Of a stretch of DNA of 64,000 bases, positions 7,391 to 16,283 are shown one piece after another. Origin of the DNA: an uncultured Eubacterium sp. (lineage in GTDB: Bacteria; Bacillota; Clostridia; Lachnospirales; Lachnospiraceae); assembly GCA_949959185.1 (NCBI GenBank), contig CATLIX010000002.1, positions 60,288 to 124,287 on the forward strand, in the 5' to 3' direction. The notes beneath the pieces are model-generated. The model was not told where the DNA came from. It saw only the letters and a list, made by a program, of their open reading frames with translations, and searched no databases. Position 1 is the stretch's first letter, and each line of letters begins with the position of its first letter. The translations under genes were made by a program, and so were the position numbers.

Positions 7391-7457
7391 TAGTTCAGAC
7401 AGAGCAATGATTTACCATGATAAAGTGCCAGGAATGGACAGCAGGGAGGATGAGAAC

Positions 7458-10400
7458 ATGCAGGAAACAAAAAGAACAGCCATGGGTATGTATGACCCCG
7501 GTTTTGAGCATGACAACTGCGGAATAGGTGCAGTTGTCAATATAAAAGGAGTCAAAAGCCATCAGACGGTGGAAAACGCATTGAAAATTGTAGAGAATTT
7601 AAAGCACAGAGCCGGAAAAGACGCGGAAGGCAAGACCGGAGACGGTGTGGGGATTCTGCTACAGATTTCTCATAAATTTTTCAAAAAGGCTGCTCAGGAA
7701 GCGGGAATTACGCTGGGAGAAGAGCGGGATTACGGAATCGGCATGTTCTTCTTTTCCCAGGATGAACTGAAACGGAACCAGGCCAGAAAAATGTTTGAAG
7801 TCATTGTAAAAAAAGAAGGCATGGAATTTCTGGGCTGGCGGAACGTACCCATTGCTCCTGGACAGCTTGGCCAGAAAGCCGTGGACTGTATGCCTTATAT
7901 CATGCAGGGGTTTGTGAAGCGGCCCAAAGGGGTGGAACAGGGACTGGATTTTGACCGGAGGCTTTATGTGGCAAGGCGTGTCTTCGAGCAGTCCAGCGAC
8001 GACACCTATGTGGTATCCCTGTCCAGTCGTACCATTGTATACAAGGGCATGTTTCTGGTGGAGCAGCTTCGCCTGTTTTTTGCAGATTTGCAGGATCGGG
8101 ACTATGAATCCGCCATTGCTACGGTGCATTCCAGATTTTCCACCAATACCAATCCAAGCTGGGAGCGGGCCCATCCCAACCGTCTGATTGTCCATAACGG
8201 GGAGATTAACACCATCCGGGGAAATGCGGATAAAATGCTGGCCAGGGAAGAAACCATGGAATCCGAGTATTTAAAGGGAGAGCTGCAGAAGGTACTTCCG
8301 GTGGTCAATGCGGAAGGTTCCGATTCCGCCATGCTGGACAATACCCTGGAATTTCTGGTGATGAGCGGTATGGAGCTTCCTCTGGCGGTGATGATTACCA
8401 TTCCGGAGCCCTGGGCCAACAACGGTCTCATGAGTCAGAAAAAAAAGGATTTTTACCAGTATTATGCTACCATGATGGAGCCCTGGGACGGTCCGGCTTC
8501 CATTGTATTCAGCGACGGGGATATTCTGGGAGCAGTTCTGGACAGGAACGGACTGCGCCCTTCCCGGTATTATATCACCGATGACGACAACCTGATTCTC
8601 TCCTCGGAAGTGGGAGTGCTGGATATTGACCACACCAGAATTGTGGCAAAGGAGCGTCTGCGTCCGGGAAAAATGCTTCTGGTGGACACAGTGCAGGGCC
8701 GGGTCATCGACGATGATGAATTAAAGGAAAAATATGCCGGCCGGCAGCCCTATGGGGAATGGCTGGACCGGAATTTAATCAATCTGGCAGATTTGAAAAT
8801 TCCAAACCAGCGGGTGCCGGAATATGAAAAAAAAGAACGCCAGCGGATGCAGAAAACCTTTGGTTATACGTACGAATCTCTGAAGGAAGCCATACTTCCC
8901 ATGGCCAGAAACGGTGGGGAAGGCACAGCAGCTATGGGAATTGATACGCCTCTGGCAGCGCTGGCAGGCGACCATCAGCCTTTGTTCAATTATTTTAAGC
9001 AGAAATTCGCTCAGGTAACCAATCCGCCCATTGATTCCATTCGGGAGGAAGTGGTGACCAGCACCACCGTATATATCGGGGAAGACGGGAACCTGCTGGA
9101 AGAAAAGCCTGCCAACTGCCAGGTATTAAAGGTTGAAAATCCCATTCTCACCAATACGGATTTGATGAAAATCAAGGCCATGAAGGTGGAAGGGTTTAAA
9201 GTAGTGGAAATCCCCATTATTTATTACAAGAATACCAGCCTGGAAAAGGCCATTGACCGCCTGTTTGTGGAAGCGGACCGGGCTTACCGGGACGGAGCCA
9301 ATATTCTGATTCTGTCGGACCGGGGCGTGGATGAGAATCATGTGCCCATCCCCTCTCTGCTGGCGGTGTCCGCATTGCAGCAGCATTTAATCAAGACGAA
9401 AAAGCGTACCGCACTGGCGGTGATTCTGGAATCGGGAGAACCGAGAGAGGTACATCATTTTGCAACTCTGCTGGGTTACGGGGCCTGCGCCATCAACCCC
9501 TATCTGGCACAGGATACGGTAAAGCAGCTTATCGACGACCATATGCTGGACAAAGATTACTATGCGGCCATTGCAGATTACAATCATGCGATTATTCACG
9601 GAATTGTAAAGATTGCGGCAAAAATGGGAATTTCCACCATTCAGTCTTATCAGGGAGCCAAAATTTTTGAGGCAATCGGTATCAGCTCCGATGTTATTGA
9701 AACATATTTTACCAACACCGTAAGCCGAATCGGCGGCATTACGTTAAAAGATATTGAGCAGGATGTGGACGCCCTTCACTCCAGCGCCTATGACCCGCTG
9801 GGACTGGAAACAGATCTGACTCTGGAAAGCAGGGGCCGCCATAAAATGCGCAGCGGCGCCGACAGCCATCTGTACAATCCTCTCACGATTCATCTCCTGC
9901 AGGAGTCCACGAAGCGGGGGGACTACCAGATGTTCAAACAGTATACGGAAGCGGCAAATGCGGAGGAGAAGAAAGCCAATATCCGGGGAATGATGGATTT
10001 CAATTATCCCAGGAAAGGAATTCCTCTGGAAGAAGTGGAGAGTGTGGATTCCATTGTGACCAGGTTTAAGACGGGGGCCATGTCCTACGGCTCCATTTCT
10101 CAGGAAGCTCATGAGACGCTGGCAATCGCCATGAACCGCCTTCACGGAAAATCCAACAGCGGCGAGGGCGGAGAGAGTCCGGAGCGTCTGGTGACAGGGC
10201 CTGACGGAAAGAACCGCTGTTCCGCCATCAAACAGGTGGCTTCCGGGCGGTTCGGCGTTACCAGCCGCTATCTGGTCAGCGCGAAAGAAATTCAGATTAA
10301 GATGGCTCAGGGGGCCAAGCCGGGAGAAGGCGGCCATCTGCCGGGACAGAAGGTTTATCCATGGATTGCCCGTACCAGACTGTCCACGCCGGGGGTATCT

Positions 10401-11999
10401 CTGATTTCTCCGCCGCCCCATCACGATATTTACTCCATTGAAGATTTGGAGCAGCTGATATATGATTTGAAAAATTCCAACAAAAATGCCAGAATTACCG
10501 TGAAGCTGGTCTCAGAAGCCGGCGTGGGAACTGTGGCTGCAGGCGTTGCCAAAGCAGGGGCCCAGGTGGTGCTGATTTCCGGTTACGACGGTGGAACCGG
10601 GGCTGCCCCCAGCAGTTCCATTCACAATGCGGGGCTGCCCTGGGAGCTGGGACTTTCTGAAACCCATCAGACGCTGATTTTGAATGGTCTGCGCAATAAG
10701 GTGCGGATTGAGACAGACGGGAAGCTGATGACGGGCCGGGACGTGGCCATTGCAGCCATGCTGGGTGCGGAGGAATTCGGATTTGCCACAGCGCCCCTGG
10801 TAACCATGGGCTGTGTCATGATGCGGGTCTGCAATCTGGATACCTGTCCGGCGGGAATTGCCACTCAGAATCCCGAACTGCGGAAACGTTTTGCAGGCAA
10901 ACCGGAATATGTTATCCATTTCATGCGGTTTATTGCGGAAGAACTGCGGGAATACATGGCGAAGCTGGGAATCCGCACGGTAGATGAACTGGTGGGAAGA
11001 AGCGATTTGCTGAAAGTGCGGGAGGATTTGACCGAGCGGGAAAAAGAACTGGATTTATCCCGGATTCTGAACAATCCATTCGCAGGGCCAAAATCAAAGG
11101 TTATTTTTGATGCGAAGCAGGTCTATGATTTTGAACTGGAGAAGACCAAAGATGAAAAAGTATTGATGAAACAGTTGAAATCGGCGCTGGAAAGCGGCCA
11201 GAAACGCAGTATAGATCTGGAAGTCAGCAATACGGACCGTTCCTTCGGAACGATTTTCGGCTCAGAAATCACCAGACGGTTCGACGATACGCTGGAAGAA
11301 GATACCTTCCTGGTAAAATGCACCGGAGCAGGAGGACAGAGCTTTGGAGCTTTCATTCCCAAAGGCCTGACACTGGAACTGGTGGGCGACAGCAACGACT
11401 ATTTTGGAAAAGGGCTGTCCGGAGGCAAACTGGTGGTCTATCCGCCCACCGGGGTGAAATTTAAGCAGGATGAAAATATTATTATCGGAAATGTGGCCCT
11501 TTACGGAGCCACCAGCGGCAAGGCATTTATCAACGGTGTGGCCGGAGAACGGTTCTGCGTCCGCAATTCCGGAGCCGTTGCGGTGGTGGAAGGCGTGGGA
11601 GACCATGGCTGTGAATACATGACCGGCGGCCGGGTGGTTGTTCTTGGCAAAACCGGGAAAAACTTTGCGGCAGGCATGAGCGGCGGGATTGCCTATGTGC
11701 TGGACGAAGAGAATGATTTATATACCAGAATCAACAAAGAGATGGTATTTTCAGAAGAAATCACTTCCAAATACGACGTGATGGAACTGAAAGATATGAT
11801 AAAAGAACATGTAACACTGACCAATTCCCGGAAAGGGAAGGAAGTGCTGGATAATTTCAGTGAATATCTGCCCAGATTCAAGAAAATCATTCCGTATGAT
11901 TACAACCGTATGATGATGGCCATTGTACAGATGGAAGAAAAAGGCTTAAGCTCAGAACAGGCACAGATTGAAGCATTCTATGCCAATATGAAACATTAG
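7458..11999 (+). CDS. gltB: Glutamate synthase, large subunit
   Basis: This subunit makes glutamate from glutamine and 2-oxoglutarate in the cytosol, with GltD supplying electrons. From the chosen start the protein has 1513 residues, normal for the family. GGGAGG lies 8 bases before this ATG; an earlier ATG at 7407 has no such site. Cys21 in HDNCGIGA is the expected N-terminal nucleophile of the glutaminase domain after removal of a 20-residue propeptide. The middle and FMN-binding synthase domains follow, with the 3Fe-4S cysteines in CVMMRVCNLDTCPAGIATQ near residue 1120. The C-terminal glutamine-amide-channel repeat domain (GXGXG type) occupies about 1250-1490. gltD follows after 14 bases. 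Confidence 0.97.
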   Translation: MQETKRTAMGMYDPGFEHDNCGIGAVVNIKGVKSHQTVENALKIVENLKHRAGKDAEGKTGDGVGILLQISHKFFKKAAQEAGITLGEERDYGIGMFFFSQDELKRNQARKMFEVIVKKEGMEFLGWRNVPIAPGQLGQKAVDCMPYIMQGFVKRPKGVEQGLDFDRRLYVARRVFEQSSDDTYVVSLSSRTIVYKGMFLVEQLRLFFADLQDRDYESAIATVHSRFSTNTNPSWERAHPNRLIVHNGEINTIRGNADKMLAREETMESEYLKGELQKVLPVVNAEGSDSAMLDNTLEFLVMSGMELPLAVMITIPEPWANNGLMSQKKKDFYQYYATMMEPWDGPASIVFSDGDILGAVLDRNGLRPSRYYITDDDNLILSSEVGVLDIDHTRIVAKERLRPGKMLLVDTVQGRVIDDDELKEKYAGRQPYGEWLDRNLINLADLKIPNQRVPEYEKKERQRMQKTFGYTYESLKEAILPMARNGGEGTAAMGIDTPLAALAGDHQPLFNYFKQKFAQVTNPPIDSIREEVVTSTTVYIGEDGNLLEEKPANCQVLKVENPILTNTDLMKIKAMKVEGFKVVEIPIIYYKNTSLEKAIDRLFVEADRAYRDGANILILSDRGVDENHVPIPSLLAVSALQQHLIKTKKRTALAVILESGEPREVHHFATLLGYGACAINPYLAQDTVKQLIDDHMLDKDYYAAIADYNHAIIHGIVKIAAKMGISTIQSYQGAKIFEAIGISSDVIETYFTNTVSRIGGITLKDIEQDVDALHSSAYDPLGLETDLTLESRGRHKMRSGADSHLYNPLTIHLLQESTKRGDYQMFKQYTEAANAEEKKANIRGMMDFNYPRKGIPLEEVESVDSIVTRFKTGAMSYGSISQEAHETLAIAMNRLHGKSNSGEGGESPERLVTGPDGKNRCSAIKQVASGRFGVTSRYLVSAKEIQIKMAQGAKPGEGGHLPGQKVYPWIARTRLSTPGVSLISPPPHHDIYSIEDLEQLIYDLKNSNKNARITVKLVSEAGVGTVAAGVAKAGAQVVLISGYDGGTGAAPSSSIHNAGLPWELGLSETHQTLILNGLRNKVRIETDGKLMTGRDVAIAAMLGAEEFGFATAPLVTMGCVMMRVCNLDTCPAGIATQNPELRKRFAGKPEYVIHFMRFIAEELREYMAKLGIRTVDELVGRSDLLKVREDLTEREKELDLSRILNNPFAGPKSKVIFDAKQVYDFELEKTKDEKVLMKQLKSALESGQKRSIDLEVSNTDRSFGTIFGSEITRRFDDTLEEDTFLVKCTGAGGQSFGAFIPKGLTLELVGDSNDYFGKGLSGGKLVVYPPTGVKFKQDENIIIGNVALYGATSGKAFINGVAGERFCVRNSGAVAVVEGVGDHGCEYMTGGRVVVLGKTGKNFAAGMSGGIAYVLDEENDLYTRINKEMVFSEEITSKYDVMELKDMIKEHVTLTNSRKGKEVLDNFSEYLPRFKKIIPYDYNRMMMAIVQMEEKGLSSEQAQIEAFYANMKH

Positions 12000-12013
12000 G
12001 GAGGGACGCGAAC

Positions 12014-13504
12014 ATGGGAAAACCAACAGGATTTATGGAATATGACAGACAGACAGCAGAGGCGGCTTCACCCAGAGAGCGTATTGGGAACTACCGGGAG
12101 TTCCACACTCCTTTAACCAGAGAAGAACAGCAGAGGCAGGGAGCCAGGTGCATGGCCTGCGGCGTGCCTTTCTGCCAGTCCGGCATGGAACTGATGGGGA
12201 TGACCTCCGGCTGTCCGCTGCACAATCTGGTGCCGGAGTGGAATGACCTGGTTTATACGGGCAACTGGGAGCAGGCGTATAACCGCCTGGTGAAAACCAA
12301 TAATTTTCCGGAATTTACTTCCAGAGTATGTCCGGCTCTCTGTGAAGCGGCCTGTACCTGCGGCCATTACGGAGACGCAGTTTCCGTGAAAGAAAATGAA
12401 TACGGAATTATTGAGAATGCTTATGAGCAGAGCTTTGCCAGAGCAAAACCCCCGAAAGTCCGCACAGGTAAGAAGGTGGCTGTGATAGGCTCCGGCCCGG
12501 CAGGTCTTGCGGCGGCAGACCAGCTCAACAAACGGGGCCATCAGGTTACCGTATATGAGCGGGACGACCGGGTGGGCGGACTTCTCATGTACGGAATTCC
12601 CAATATGAAGCTGGAAAAGCATGTGATTGACCGGAAAATCCACATCATGGAAGAAGAAGGAATAGAATTTATTACAGGCGTGAACGTGGGAAAAGACGTA
12701 AAAGCCTCCAAACTTATGAAGGAATACGACCGGGTTATTCTGGCCTGCGGCGCCAAAAATCCCCGCGATATCAAAGTTCCCGGCCGGGACGCCGAAGGTA
12801 TCTTCTTTGCGGTGGATTTCCTGGCAGCCACCACGAAAAGCCTTCTGGATTCTGATTTAAAAGATAACAAATATATTTCCGCCAAAGGGAAAAAAGTGGT
12901 GATTATCGGCGGCGGAGACACGGGAAACGACTGTGTAGGCACCTCCATCCGGCACGGGGCAGCTTCTGTTACCCAGCTTGAAATGATGCCAAAAGCGCCC
13001 GATGAGAGGGCAAAAGACAATCCCTGGCCCCAGTGGCCAAAGGTCTGCAAGACGGATTACGGTCAGGAAGAAGCTATTGCTGTGTTTGGCCATGACCCCC
13101 GTATTTATCAGACTACGGTAAAAGAATTTCTGAAGGATAAAAACGGCAAACTCTGCGGCCTGACCACCGTAAAGCTGGAGAGCAAAAAAGACGAAAAAAC
13201 GGGACGCATGGTAATGGCGGAGGTGCCGGGTTCCGAGAAGAAGCTGGATGCGGATCTGGTACTGATTGCGGCAGGATTTCTGGGAACGGAAAAATATGTG
13301 GCAGACGCATTCGGGGTAGCATTGAATCAGCGGACCAATGTGGAGACCAGAAAAGAACAGTATGAGACCAGTGTAAAACATGTGTTTGCTGCCGGAGATA
13401 TGCACAGAGGCCAGTCACTGGTGGTGTGGGCCATTCGGGAAGGCCGGGAAGCCGCCAGAGCAGTGGACGCCAGCCTGATGGGGTATACCAACCTGGGAGC
13501 GTAA
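12014..13504 (+). CDS. gltD: Glutamate synthase, small subunit
   Basis: This 496-residue flavoprotein passes electrons from NAD(P)H to the FMN and iron-sulfur centre of GltB. The N-terminal cysteine clusters ARCMACGVPFCQ and CPALCEAACTCG bind two 4Fe-4S centres. A FAD-binding GSGPAGLAAADQL follows near residue 159 and a nucleotide-binding GGGDTGNDC near residue 300. The length and motif order are standard. It starts 14 bases after gltB with a GGAGGG-type ribosome binding site, so the pair forms a two-gene operon. A long imperfect hairpin lies downstream at 13560-13667. Confidence 0.97.
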   Translation: MGKPTGFMEYDRQTAEAASPRERIGNYREFHTPLTREEQQRQGARCMACGVPFCQSGMELMGMTSGCPLHNLVPEWNDLVYTGNWEQAYNRLVKTNNFPEFTSRVCPALCEAACTCGHYGDAVSVKENEYGIIENAYEQSFARAKPPKVRTGKKVAVIGSGPAGLAAADQLNKRGHQVTVYERDDRVGGLLMYGIPNMKLEKHVIDRKIHIMEEEGIEFITGVNVGKDVKASKLMKEYDRVILACGAKNPRDIKVPGRDAEGIFFAVDFLAATTKSLLDSDLKDNKYISAKGKKVVIIGGGDTGNDCVGTSIRHGAASVTQLEMMPKAPDERAKDNPWPQWPKVCKTDYGQEEAIAVFGHDPRIYQTTVKEFLKDKNGKLCGLTTVKLESKKDEKTGRMVMAEVPGSEKKLDADLVLIAAGFLGTEKYVADAFGVALNQRTNVETRKEQYETSVKHVFAAGDMHRGQSLVVWAIREGREAARAVDASLMGYTNLGA

Positions 13505-13530
13505 AATGTTTTATTATGCACACCCGCAGG

Positions 13531-13547
13531 AATGGAATAATGTCGCT
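13531..13547. repeat. 17-base fragment shared with the repeat unit near 36050
   Basis: AATGGAATAATGTCGCT occurs here and identically at 36050-36066, inside the unit that follows the hairpin repeat there. It is probably a remnant of the same element. Confidence 0.6.
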
Positions 13548-13559
13548 TCAGAGCGTCAG

Positions 13560-13667
13560 AAAGGCTGTCGGAGAATGAAATTTGCAGACAATATATGCAG
13601 AGAAACTCAACGGTTCACAGCTATATATTGCGTAAATCTTCTATTTTCCGACAGCCTCTTTGTTTTT
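13560..13667. terminator. Long imperfect hairpin between gltD and the chemoreceptor gene
   Basis: GGCTGTCGGA (13563-13572) pairs with TCCGACAGCC (13647-13656), and inner segments including CAATATAT / ATATATTG also pair. A T-rich tail follows on the plus strand. It may terminate both converging operons, though the stem is longer than usual. Confidence 0.5.
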
Positions 13668-13694
13668 ATGTATGCTGCCTGACCGGACGAAGTA

Positions 13695-15128
13695 TTATTC
13701 AAAAATCCGAATGTGACTTTCTGACAATGTCTCAATGGTCCGGGTCAGCGAATGGAAGTCAGACAGAAGGTCTTTGGAGCAGCATTCTGCCTTTTCATAT
13801 ATCCGGGGTAATTCTTCGGTGCGGCCCGAACGGACAGCGGCAATCATTTCCGTTCCATAAGAATGGAAGGTTTTGTGTTTGCTTTCAAGGCCTTTCCAGA
13901 GTTCCGTGACTGCCGGGTTTACAGGTTTGAAAGAATAGTAGAAATGGCCGAAGCCGCATCTGGTGCAGTCCGTCTGCAATACTTTTAACTGTCCGGTCTG
14001 AACGATATCTTTTAATGTATGTAACCAGTCCTGATGGGCTTTTATGGCGTTATTCAGACAGTTGAGGATAATCTGGTTGTCCAGCATATAAAATGCATCT
14101 CTTGCCATATTTCCCATAATTTTTGTGGATTCATCCAGGTGTTTTTCAATTATTTTGGATGGTTCCACAAGTTCTGCAATGGAATCGCTGGAAAGGGTCA
14201 GGGAATCTGTGTCCTCTTTCAGATTCTGGCACTGTTCGTTTACATGCTGCATCTGGTTGTCCAGTTCATTCATGGAACTGCTGATTTCTTCGCTGACAGC
14301 GGCCAGAGAAGAAACGGAATCTGTAATGCTGTCCATTCCGGCCCGGTTATTTCTGGTAATTTTCCATACGTTCTGAATATTTTCATTGATATGTTCCAGC
14401 TCGGAGACGGTGGTATCCACGCTGGAAGAACTTTTTCTGGAGGCGTCCTGGATACTGTCTGCAAAAGTGCCCATACGTCCTGTAAGAGCTCTTGTTTCAT
14501 CTGCAAGTTTCCGTATTTCTTCCGCCACAACAGCAAATCCCCGGCCGGCGGTACCGGCACGGGCGGCTTCTATGGAAGCGTTTAAGGCCAGAAGGTTGGT
14601 CTGTTCTGAAATGGCATTGATTGCTTCAATTGCTTCATTCATATGCTGAATGATTTCCAGGAGTCCGTAAATATCCTGCTTCATTCCCTGAGCGGTGGAG
14701 ATGGCGGAAGAAGACAAATCGGTAATAGAAGTAAGTTCGTTTTCACAGTTCCGGATATCTTCCATGATTTTGCCGGATTCGTCAGAAACTTCGATAATGG
14801 TTGCAGTCAGATTATCATGGGCCTTTGACACTTCCGTGGTAATGCCGGCTGTCAGTTCTGCCGATTCGCTGATGGCGCCTGCAGAGGCGGAAATAGAAGT
14901 GTTAATCTGTTCCACAGTGGCCACATTCGTTTCCAGCGTCAAATCCATGGAACTCATCTGGATGACTGCGTCCATGGTTTTTGTCACGGCCTGTTCAAAT
15001 TCTTTCCGCCCGTTCATCAGACGCTGATGGATATTGTTCAGTTCTCCGTTTGCCGGTTCATATTGCATGTCAGTCAGCCTGGAAACAGATGCAAGAGCAG
15101 CATATAAAGATTTTTTTCTTAAATTCAT
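13695..15128 (-). CDS. Soluble methyl-accepting chemotaxis protein with C-terminal CZB domain
   Basis: This is a 477-residue cytoplasmic chemoreceptor with no membrane segment. Residues about 130-300 hold the signalling hairpin with the diagnostic [18 protein letters not shown] and [15 protein letters not shown], which contacts CheA and CheW. The C-terminal 110 residues form a chemoreceptor zinc-binding (CZB) domain, shown by [10 protein letters not shown] and spaced His residues. CZB domains bind zinc through a Cys and His residues; in TlpD-like receptors they report on oxidants or zinc. I chose the ATG at 15128, two bases after the regulator's stop; an earlier ATG at 15158 lies inside the perR-like gene, and AAGGA inside that gene's end serves as ribosome binding site. 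The two are therefore probably co-expressed. Confidence 0.92.
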   Translation of the reverse strand: MNLRKKSLYAALASVSRLTDMQYEPANGELNNIHQRLMNGRKEFEQAVTKTMDAVIQMSSMDLTLETNVATVEQINTSISASAGAISESAELTAGITTEVSKAHDNLTATIIEVSDESGKIMEDIRNCENELTSITDLSSSAISTAQGMKQDIYGLLEIIQHMNEAIEAINAISEQTNLLALNASIEAARAGTAGRGFAVVAEEIRKLADETRALTGRMGTFADSIQDASRKSSSSVDTTVSELEHINENIQNVWKITRNNRAGMDSITDSVSSLAAVSEEISSSMNELDNQMQHVNEQCQNLKEDTDSLTLSSDSIAELVEPSKIIEKHLDESTKIMGNMARDAFYMLDNQIILNCLNNAIKAHQDWLHTLKDIVQTGQLKVLQTDCTRCGFGHFYYSFKPVNPAVTELWKGLESKHKTFHSYGTEMIAAVRSGRTEELPRIYEKAECCSKDLLSDFHSLTRTIETLSESHIRIFE

Positions 15129-15130
15129 GG

Positions 15131-15502
15131 TTATTTGTCCTTTTCTTCTTTTAAACATGCGTCACATATGTAGTTTATCTTTAAATCATAGGAAAGTATG
15201 GGTACGTCTATCTGTTTTTCCAGAGAAGCAGTCAGATCCTCCAGTACAATATCTGACAGTTTTCCGCATTTTCTGCACACCAGATGGTCATGCCGGGTCG
15301 CCCTGTCATAACGGTCCGGATATCCTTCAACGGAAATTTTCCGAATCAGTCCCTGATGATACAGAGAAGATAAATTGTTATAAACAGTAGCCTGAGCCAC
15401 GGTCTGGTTTTTGTCTTTTAAACGCAGATATATCTGTTCTGGCGTTAAGTGGCATTCAGAATTGTTGATGATTTCCAGAATATTTGCAGCATTTTTCGTC
15501 AT
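15131..15502 (-). CDS. perR: Fur/PerR-family metalloregulator
   Basis: This 123-residue DNA-binding regulator has the Fur-family layout: an N-terminal winged helix with [18 protein letters not shown], a hinge, then a metal-sensing domain with [14 protein letters not shown]. Two CxxC pairs (CRKC and CDAC) form the structural zinc site. The match is best to peroxide-sensing PerR, because the operator upstream is PerR-box-like; Fur or Zur cannot be excluded from sequence alone. GGAGG precedes the ATG at 15502, whereas an ATG at 15529 has no such site. The promoter carries a palindrome next to the -10 element, which implies autoregulation. The chemoreceptor gene follows with no gap, so it falls under the same control. 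Confidence 0.85.
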   Translation of the reverse strand: MTKNAANILEIINNSECHLTPEQIYLRLKDKNQTVAQATVYNNLSSLYHQGLIRKISVEGYPDRYDRATRHDHLVCRKCGKLSDIVLEDLTASLEKQIDVPILSYDLKINYICDACLKEEKDK

Positions 15503-15577
15503 AGCACCTCCGCTGAGACAGGAAGCCACGTTCGCGTTTTCATGTACCGGGGCTTACCCGTGAAATAAAAACTCTAT

Positions 15578-15596
15578 AATTAGAATTGTTCTAATT
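15578..15596 (-). promoter_or_regulatory. PerR-box-like operator
   Basis: AATTAGAA and TTCTAATT flank the three-base centre TTG, close to the PerR/Fur box layout. The site begins three bases downstream of the -10 element of the perR promoter, a position that would block transcription when bound. Confidence 0.75.
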
Positions 15597-15599
15597 CTA

Positions 15600-15627
15600 A
15601 TTTTAATAGTTTTCCATCATTTGTCAA
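15600..15627 (-). promoter_or_regulatory. Sigma-A promoter of the perR-chemoreceptor operon
   Basis: Read on the minus strand, TTGACA (15622-15627), a 16-base spacer and TAAAAT (15600-15605) form a good promoter. Confidence 0.75.
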
Positions 15628-15650
15628 TAGCAAAATGATATTTTGCGGGG

Positions 15651-16157
15651 TTATGGGCGGTACACGGCAAATATGCCGGAGTCCGGAGGATAACAGGTAA
15701 ACAGCATGAAACACAGAAACAGGAGCAGTACAGCGCAGTACAGGGGAAGGCGGTAAGGGCTGAGTCTGCAGGACAGAGTGAGGTTATAAGCGCTGAAATA
15801 TGCAAGGACAGTGCCCAGCAGGAAAGAGAGGAGATCCAGGACAAACACGTTTTTTCCCAGAATAAATGTATAACTGTAAAAAAAGATTGGGATAAAAAGT
15901 GTTCCTGCCAGAATTCCGAAACAAAGAGAGGAGGCAATGCAGGGATAAGTTTTTTTCAGGTTCGGAATCATTATGGCTGAAAAGAGCAGCATTGGGAAAA
16001 ACAACAGTTTCAGATGTTCCCAGACAGATTCATTTACAGGCGTAAACAGGCCCACCAGAAGGTTTCTGCCGCTCCACTCATACAGAAAGTGAGACAGGGT
16101 TCCTGTTATCAGAACGAAAAGGATGCCGGTCAGAAAATAGCATTTTAATTGTTTCAT
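15651..16157 (-). CDS. DUF6512-type membrane protein
   Basis: This 168-residue integral membrane protein has about five hydrophobic segments. The conserved-looking motif FTPVNESVWEHLKLLFFP lies near residue 38, just after the first segment. I recognise it as resembling DUF6512, a family common in Lachnospiraceae and without known function. The gene stands alone: its end lies just beyond the perR promoter and its start faces the aldo/keto reductase. AGGTGA lies upstream of the ATG at a workable distance. The acidic WEH motif next to a membrane boundary suggests a conserved functional site, but nothing specific can be inferred. Confidence 0.75.
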   Translation of the reverse strand: MKQLKCYFLTGILFVLITGTLSHFLYEWSGRNLLVGLFTPVNESVWEHLKLLFFPMLLFSAIMIPNLKKTYPCIASSLCFGILAGTLFIPIFFYSYTFILGKNVFVLDLLSFLLGTVLAYFSAYNLTLSCRLSPYRLPLYCAVLLLFLCFMLFTCYPPDSGIFAVYRP

Positions 16158-16283
16158 GAAAAATCACCTCAGGGACAGTATATGTGAAGGGCAGTATTTT
16201 ATGCAGGCACGGATAAGAGAAAAAGAAATCAGAAGAGTATACCCGCCAGCTATGGTAGTGTATACGGAAAAAGTATTTGCATC

